From assembly GCA_039920745.1 (NCBI GenBank), contig JBDSDD010000062.1, forward strand, positions 50,320-114,319: a DNA stretch of 64,000 nucleotides, read 5' to 3'. This DNA is from Scleromatobacter sp039920745. GTDB taxonomy: Bacteria; Pseudomonadota; Gammaproteobacteria; Burkholderiales; Burkholderiaceae_C. The translations under genes and the position numbers were made by a program. This document shows, one piece after another, positions 59,635 to 64,000 of this stretch. Every line of letters starts with the position of its first letter. Position 1 is the first letter of the stretch. The notes beneath the pieces are model-generated. The model made no database searches and was not told the origin of the DNA. It saw only the letters and a list, made by a program, of their open reading frames with translations.

Positions 59635-60363
59635 TCAGCGCAGCTCGGTTTGCGAGCGCCGCCGCCGTTCGCGGCTGTTGGCCAGGTGCGTGCGCATCGC
59701 GGCGCGCGCGCCTTCGGCGTCCTGCGAGGAGATCGCGTCGAAGATGCTCTCGTGCTCGCCGTTGACGCGGCGCAGGTACTCGCGGCGCTCGTCCGTCATC
59801 ACCTGTGCGGGCTCGAGGCGGGCGCGCGGGATGATGCGGCTGCCCAACGTCGTCATCAGGTCAGCGAAGTGGTCGTTCTGCGTTGCGCGGGCCACTTCCT
59901 GGTGGAACTGGAAGTCGGCCGCGACGGCATCGCTGCCACTCTCCAGCGCCAGCCCGAGGGCGTCGAGCGCGTTGCGCATCGCCAGGAGGTTGGCTTCGGT
60001 GCGGCGTTGGGCGGCGAGGGCGGCGGCCTCGGTCTCGAGGCCGATGCGCAGTTCCAGCACGGCGACGACGTCCTGCAGCGTGCTGTACTGTTCGCGGCTG
60101 ATCTTGAAGCCGGCGTCGTCGCCCAGGCCCAGCACGAAGGTACCGATGCCGTGGCGCGTCTCGACCAGGCTCGAGGCCTGCAGCTTGGACAGGGCTTCGC
60201 GTACCACCGTGCGGCTGACGTCGAACTCGGCCATGATGGCCGCTTCAGTGGGGATCTTGTCGCCGACCTTCAGGCGACCATCGCGAATACGTTCGCTGAG
60301 CGAGGAAACGAGTTCGAGCGCAAGCGAACGGGGTCGACGACGAACGAGGTCGGTGGTGCTCAT
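59635..60363 (-). CDS. FadR-subfamily GntR regulator of the galactarate/glucarate genes
   Basis: 242 aa. N-terminal winged helix (LVSSLSERIRDGRLKVGDKIPTEAAIMAEFDVSRTVVREALSKLQ), then an FCD-type all-helical ligand domain (LQDVVAVLELRIGLETEAAALAA; DFQFHQEVARATQNDHF metal-site His). Its ligand is probably a sugar acid of the pathway beside it. It lies between kdgD and garD, transcribed away from garD. Confidence 0.92.
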   Translation of the reverse strand: MSTTDLVRRRPRSLALELVSSLSERIRDGRLKVGDKIPTEAAIMAEFDVSRTVVREALSKLQASSLVETRHGIGTFVLGLGDDAGFKISREQYSTLQDVVAVLELRIGLETEAAALAAQRRTEANLLAMRNALDALGLALESGSDAVAADFQFHQEVARATQNDHFADLMTTLGSRIIPRARLEPAQVMTDERREYLRRVNGEHESIFDAISSQDAEGARAAMRTHLANSRERRRRSQTELR

Positions 60364-60421
60364 GGCCTGGTGTTTACCCTGATCATCTTGGCGCGATGTA
60401 ACGCATAAAGTTCATGGCGCT

Positions 60422-60438
60422 GTTGTACGACAACTGAC
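60422..60438 (-). promoter_or_regulatory. 17-bp operator candidate (inverted copy) between regulator and garD
   Basis: Read on the minus strand it is GTCAGTTGTCGTACAAC, nearly the same as at 59568. It contains the perfect FadR-type palindrome TTGTACGACAA (60423-60433). It is 59 nt before the regulator and ~107 nt before garD. Confidence 0.7.
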
Positions 60439-60544
60439 GACGTACTACAAGCGTGTCAAGGGGACTGTACCAAGAACGGGCTGGAACCGATGCCATGGCT
60501 TTCATGGTCCTTGCCGCCCGCGCACCGGCTTCGACGGGACAACG

Positions 60545-62161
60545 ATGAACGAGAGACTCTCCAGGCCGCCGCTGACGATCCGCATGCACGCGAGCGACAA
60601 CGTGGCCATCGTCGCCAACGACGGCGGCTTGCCCGCTGGCACCGCGCTCCCTGACGGCGTGCCTGGTGGCGGCGTCACGCTGCGCGACAAGGTGCCGCAG
60701 GGCCACAAGGTCGCGCTGGTCGACCTCGCCGAGGGCGCGCCCATCCGGCGCTACAACGTGCCGATCGGCTACGCGCTCAAGCCCATCGCGGCGGGCAGCT
60801 GGGTGCACGAGCGCCTGATCCGGATGCCCGCGGCGCGCGCGCTCGAAGGCTTGCCGATGGCCACTGTCGAAGCGCCGATCGCGGAGCCGTTGACCGGCTT
60901 CACGTTCGAGGGATACCGCAATGCCGACCGCTCGGTCGGCACGCGCAACATCCTGGCGATCACGACGACCGTGCAGTGCGTGGCTGGCGTCGTCGCCATC
61001 GCGGTGGCACGCATCAAGTCCGAGCTGCTGCCGCTGTACCCGAACGTCGACGACGTCATCGGGCTGGAGCACAACTACGGCTGCGGCGTGGCCATCGACG
61101 CCCCCGGCGCCGAGATCCCGATCCGCACGCTGCGCAACATCTCGCTGAACCCGAACTTCGGCGGCGAGGTGATGGTCGTCAGCCTGGGCTGCGAAAAGTT
61201 GCAGCCCGAGTGCCTGCTGCCGCCGGGCAGCTTTGCGATCGTCGACGAGCGCAATGTCGCCGACGTGGGCGCCAGCGAAGAGGCCAAGCTCGATGTGGTG
61301 TGCCTGCAGGACGAAGCGCATGTCGGCTTCATGTCGATGATCGATTCGATCATGTCGACCGCCGAGTTCCACCTCGAACGCCTGAACGCGCGCCGCCGCG
61401 AAACCTGCCCGGCGAGCGCGCTCGTTGTCGGCGTGCAGTGCGGCGGCAGCGATGCGTTCAGCGGCGTCACCGCCAACCCGGCGGTCGGTTTCTGCACCGA
61501 CCTGCTGGTGCGCGCCGGCGCGACCGTGATGTTCAGCGAGACCACCGAAGTGCGCGACGGCATCGACCAGCTCACCGCGCGCGCAGCGTCACCCGAAGTG
61601 GCCGACGCGATGATCCGCGAGATGGCCTGGTACGACGCCTACCTCGCGAAGGGCCACGCCGACCGCAGCGCGAACACGACGCCGGGCAACAAGAAGGGCG
61701 GCTTGAGCAACATCGTCGAGAAGGCGATGGGCTCGATCGTCAAGAGCGGCACGGCGCCGATCAGCGGCGTGCTGTCACCCGGCGAGAAGCTGCGCGACCG
61801 CGGCATCACGAATGGGCTGGTCTACGCCGCCACCCCGGCGAGCGACTTCATCTGCGGCACCCTGCAACTTGCCGCCGGCATCAACCTGCACGTGTTCACG
61901 ACCGGCCGCGGCACGCCCTACGGCCTGGCCGAAGTGCCGGTGATCAAGGTCGCGACCCGCAGCGACCTGGCGCGGCGCTGGCACGACCTGATGGACGTCA
62001 ACGCCGGCGTAATCGCCGACGGCTCGGCCACCATCGAGGAGGTCGGCTGGGAGCTCTTCCGCCTGATGCTCGAGGTGGCGAGCGGCCGCAAGAAAACCTG
62101 GGCCGAGCACTGGAAGCTGCACAACGCGCTCGTGCTGTTCAACCCTGCGCCGGTGACCTGA
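60545..62161 (+). CDS. garD: Galactarate dehydratase (GarD)
   Basis: 538 aa. UxaA/GarD family, iron-dependent: LRDKVPQGHKVALVDL (N-terminal SAF-like domain), then DDVIGLEHNYGCGVAIDAPG, GCEKLQPECLLPPGSF, NTTPGNKKGGLSNIVEKAMG and FTTGRGTPYGLAEVPVIKVA. It converts galactarate (meso-galactarate) to 5-keto-4-deoxyglucarate, which KdgD then uses. No sugar-acid transporter is in the window. Confidence 0.95.
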   Translation: MNERLSRPPLTIRMHASDNVAIVANDGGLPAGTALPDGVPGGGVTLRDKVPQGHKVALVDLAEGAPIRRYNVPIGYALKPIAAGSWVHERLIRMPAARALEGLPMATVEAPIAEPLTGFTFEGYRNADRSVGTRNILAITTTVQCVAGVVAIAVARIKSELLPLYPNVDDVIGLEHNYGCGVAIDAPGAEIPIRTLRNISLNPNFGGEVMVVSLGCEKLQPECLLPPGSFAIVDERNVADVGASEEAKLDVVCLQDEAHVGFMSMIDSIMSTAEFHLERLNARRRETCPASALVVGVQCGGSDAFSGVTANPAVGFCTDLLVRAGATVMFSETTEVRDGIDQLTARAASPEVADAMIREMAWYDAYLAKGHADRSANTTPGNKKGGLSNIVEKAMGSIVKSGTAPISGVLSPGEKLRDRGITNGLVYAATPASDFICGTLQLAAGINLHVFTTGRGTPYGLAEVPVIKVATRSDLARRWHDLMDVNAGVIADGSATIEEVGWELFRLMLEVASGRKKTWAEHWKLHNALVLFNPAPVT

Positions 62162-62165
62162 ACAC

Positions 62166-62189
62166 CGTTATGTAGTGCGGTATATTGCG
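62166..62189. promoter_or_regulatory. ModE-like operator candidate before modA
   Basis: CGTTATGT, 7-nt spacer, TATATTGCG resembles the imperfect palindrome bound by ModE (CG-N-TATAT ... ATATA-N-CG). It starts 4 nt after the garD stop and ends 21 nt before the modA ATG. Confidence 0.5.
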
Positions 62190-62210
62190 ACTGCATCTCC
62201 GTCGCATCGA

Positions 62211-62969
62211 ATGGCTCACGCACTTCTGTACCGCCCGCTCACCTGCGTGCTGCTGACCCTGGTTTCCTTTGTCGCGCACGCGGCCGACCTGACCGTCTCG
62301 GCCGCCGCGAGCCTGACCAACGCTTTCAAGGAACTCGGCCCGGCGTTCGAGGCGCAGCAGCCGGGCACGAAAGTGCTGCTCAACTTCGCTGCGTCGGATG
62401 CGCTGCTCGCGCAGATCGCGAAGGGCGCGCCGGCCGACGTGTTCGCCTCGGCCGACCACCAGGCGATGGATCGCGCCGCCGCGCTGAACCTGCTCGTCGC
62501 CGGCACGCGCCGCGACTTCACCGCGAACGCGCTGGTGATGATCGTGCCGGCCGACAGCGCGCTCGGCCTGACGGCGCTTGCCGATCTGCGCAAGCCTGAG
62601 GTCAGGCGGGTCGCGATCGGCAACCCGGCCAGCGTGCCGGTGGGTCGCTACACCAGGGGCTCGCTCGCCACCGCAAAGCTGTGGGGCGCCGTCGAGCCGA
62701 AGGCCGTGATGGCGCAGAGCGTACGCCAGGCGCTCGACTACGTTGCGCGCGGCGAGGTCGAGGCGGGCTTCGTGTACGCGACCGACGCGGCCATCATGAA
62801 AGACAAGGTCAGCGTCGTCGCAATGATTGCGACCGGCACCGCGATCACTTACCCGATCGCTGCGGTGGCCGGCAGCCCGAACCCCGCGGCCGCGCGAAAG
62901 TTCATCGAGTTCGTGGCCTCGCCGGCCGCGCAGACGGTGCTGGCGCGCTACGGCTTCGTCAGGCCCTAG
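62211..62969 (+). CDS. modA: Molybdate ABC transporter substrate-binding protein (ModA)
   Basis: 252 aa from ATG 62211. Signal peptide (LTCVLLTLVSFVAHA), then LTVSAAASLTNAFKELGPAFE, LNFAASDALLAQIAKGAPADVFASAD, VRRVAIGNPASVPVGRYTRG and GFVYATDAAI: the SAAASL, ASAD and GNPASVPVGRY ModA marks that bind the oxyanion. An in-frame GTA-rich start 12 codons upstream would overlap the ModE-like site. Molybdenum would serve nitrate reductase, which is not in this window. Confidence 0.96.
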   Translation: MAHALLYRPLTCVLLTLVSFVAHAADLTVSAAASLTNAFKELGPAFEAQQPGTKVLLNFAASDALLAQIAKGAPADVFASADHQAMDRAAALNLLVAGTRRDFTANALVMIVPADSALGLTALADLRKPEVRRVAIGNPASVPVGRYTRGSLATAKLWGAVEPKAVMAQSVRQALDYVARGEVEAGFVYATDAAIMKDKVSVVAMIATGTAITYPIAAVAGSPNPAAARKFIEFVASPAAQTVLARYGFVRP

Positions 62970-62979
62970 GGACAACGCG

Positions 62980-63654
62980 ATGGACTCGTCGGTCTGGATC
63001 ACCTTGGCGCTCACCTTGAAGGTGGCCGGCTGGGCCACCGCGATCAACGCGCTGCTCGGCGTGGCGGTCGGCTGGCTGCTGGCGCGCAAGCGCTTCTTCG
63101 GCCGCGAGTTCATCGACGCCGTGCTGACCTTGCCGCTGGTGCTGCCGCCGACCGTGATGGGCTACTACCTGCTGGTCGTGATCGGCAAGCGGGGCTGGCT
63201 CGGCGCCTGGTTGCAGAACAGCTTCGGCATCAACCTGATCTTCAGCTGGCAGGGTGCGGTGATCGCCGCGACGATCGTCGCATTCCCGCTGGTCCTGAAG
63301 TCGGCGCGCAGTGCGTTCGAGGCGGTCGATCCGCAGCTCGAGCAGGCCGCGCGGGTGCTTGGCCTGAGCGAATGGGCGGTGTTCTTTCGGGTGACCTTGC
63401 CGATGGCGTGGCCGGGCATTCTGGCCGGCGTGCTGCTCGTGTTCGCGCGCTCGCTCGGCGAGTTCGGCGCCACGTTGATGGTGGCCGGCAGCATCCCCGG
63501 ACGCACGCAGACGCTGTCGATCGCGGTCTACGAGGCGGTGCAGGCCGGGCAGGACGACACCGCGAACTTTCTGGTCGTGCTCACGTCGATCGTCTGCATC
63601 GTCGTGCTGCTCGCGGCCGGGCGGCTCGCGCCGCGGCCGGCGGTCCGGAACTGA
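62980..63654 (+). CDS. modB: Molybdate ABC transporter permease (ModB)
   Basis: 224 aa, 5-6 helices. TIM-like permease loop LEQAARVLGLSEWAVFFRVTLPMAWPGILAGVLLVFARSLGEFGA is the ABC EAA motif with the GEFGAT that marks ModB/CysT-type permeases; LPLVLPPTVMGYYLLV is the first core helix. Forms the membrane channel for molybdate. It starts 10 nt after modA. Confidence 0.96.
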   Translation: MDSSVWITLALTLKVAGWATAINALLGVAVGWLLARKRFFGREFIDAVLTLPLVLPPTVMGYYLLVVIGKRGWLGAWLQNSFGINLIFSWQGAVIAATIVAFPLVLKSARSAFEAVDPQLEQAARVLGLSEWAVFFRVTLPMAWPGILAGVLLVFARSLGEFGATLMVAGSIPGRTQTLSIAVYEAVQAGQDDTANFLVVLTSIVCIVVLLAAGRLAPRPAVRN

Positions 63655-63658
63655 CCCC

Positions 63659-64000
63659 ATGAGCTTCGATGTCGACATCGACAAGACGGTGCGCAGCGAA
63701 CAGCGCAGCTTTCGGCTCAGCGTGCGCTTTCGTGCAAGCGCAAGGCGCAGCGTGATCTTCGGGCCCTCCGGCGCCGGCAAGAGCCTGACCCTGCAGGCGC
63801 TCGCCGGCCTGCTCACCCCTGACACCGGCCGCATCGCATTCGACGGTGACGTGCTGTTCGACAAGGCCGCCGGCATCGATATCCCGGCGCGGGCGCGCGG
63901 CTTCGGCTACCTGTTCCAGGACTACGCCTTGTTCCCGAAACTGAACGTGCGCCAGAACGTCGCGTTCGGCCTGTCGCACGGCCTGCGCAACCCGTCGTCG
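63659..64000 (+). CDS. modC: Molybdate ABC transporter ATP-binding protein (ModC), N-terminal part
   Basis: The first 114 residues; the gene runs off the right edge. Walker A GPSGAGKSLTLQALAGL near residue 36, then RGFGYLFQDYALFPKLNVRQNVAFGL with the Q-loop. The ATG lies 4 nt after the modB stop. The signature and Walker B motifs are beyond the window. Confidence 0.95.
   Translation, partial: MSFDVDIDKTVRSEQRSFRLSVRFRASARRSVIFGPSGAGKSLTLQALAGLLTPDTGRIAFDGDVLFDKAAGIDIPARARGFGYLFQDYALFPKLNVRQNVAFGLSHGLRNPSS

Noticed and set aside
1..64000. CRISPR arrays, insertion sequences, rRNA genes or a replication origin
   Set aside because: None seen: no regularly spaced repeats, no transposase-like frames with terminal repeats, no rRNA sequence, no DnaA-box cluster.

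Overview
The window is a very GC-rich bacterial chromosome segment with dense, strand-clustered genes. Gene content (cbb3 oxidase, quinol-type NorB, NirK with a cytochrome domain, NnrS, HiPIP, a SirB2-like protein, the 2-oxoglutarate semialdehyde route of galactarate breakdown) suggests a facultatively denitrifying betaproteobacterium, probably Burkholderiales of the Rubrivivax/Leptothrix type. This is inferred from gene content only; no rRNA is present.

Positions 1-19.3 kb are a microaerobic and denitrification island. On the minus strand it holds ccoNOQP with ccoG, ccoS and ccoI, an FNR-type regulator, a hemerythrin-like protein, HiPIP, a histone-deacetylase-like hydrolase, an AhpD-like protein and a universal stress protein. 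Next comes a norB-nsrR-(DUF59 remnant)-membrane protein-nnrS-sirB2 operon. nirK-nirV-SCO runs divergently on the plus strand. I found eight FNR-type boxes beside these genes, one of them inside the end of ccoS, and one NsrR-like inverted repeat before norB. Two places look like internal deletions: a UspA remnant and the DUF59/membrane-protein junction.

Positions 19.5-30.6 kb are accessory: a polysaccharide deacetylase-like protein, a two-domain phage-tail-tube-like protein without other phage genes, a Thr-repeat exported protein, a DUF899 protein, a giant DUF748 protein, small hypotheticals, and a compact operon of three phage-tail-collar proteins followed by an acetyltransferase and an exported DUF6916-like protein.

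Positions 31.0-42.8 kb are the most interesting part. It is a locus resembling the little-studied Acinetobacter fil (putative pilus system) genes: a lone exported C39 peptidase, two outer-membrane beta-barrels, a DUF2059-like periplasmic protein, a large lipoprotein, and six secreted FilA-like proteins. Directly after its Sec signal peptide, each FilA-like protein carries a motif resembling the double-glycine leader that C39 peptidases recognise. An AraC-type regulator lies upstream.

Positions 43.1-54.7 kb carry a MazG-like pyrophosphohydrolase, an S9 peptidase, a TetR regulator with its operator, a membrane dipeptidase-amidohydrolase-RidA operon, an M13 peptidase, an acyltransferase and tRNA-Asn(GTT) with a terminator. 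At 54.7-57.1 kb a TonB-dependent receptor is preceded by a clear TPP riboswitch, so it probably imports thiamin or a precursor, not a siderophore. At 57.1-62.2 kb is a galactarate/glucarate pathway (garD, kdgD, a 2-oxoglutarate semialdehyde dehydrogenase, a FadR-type regulator) with a repeated 17-bp operator candidate. The window ends in modABC, with modC cut off.
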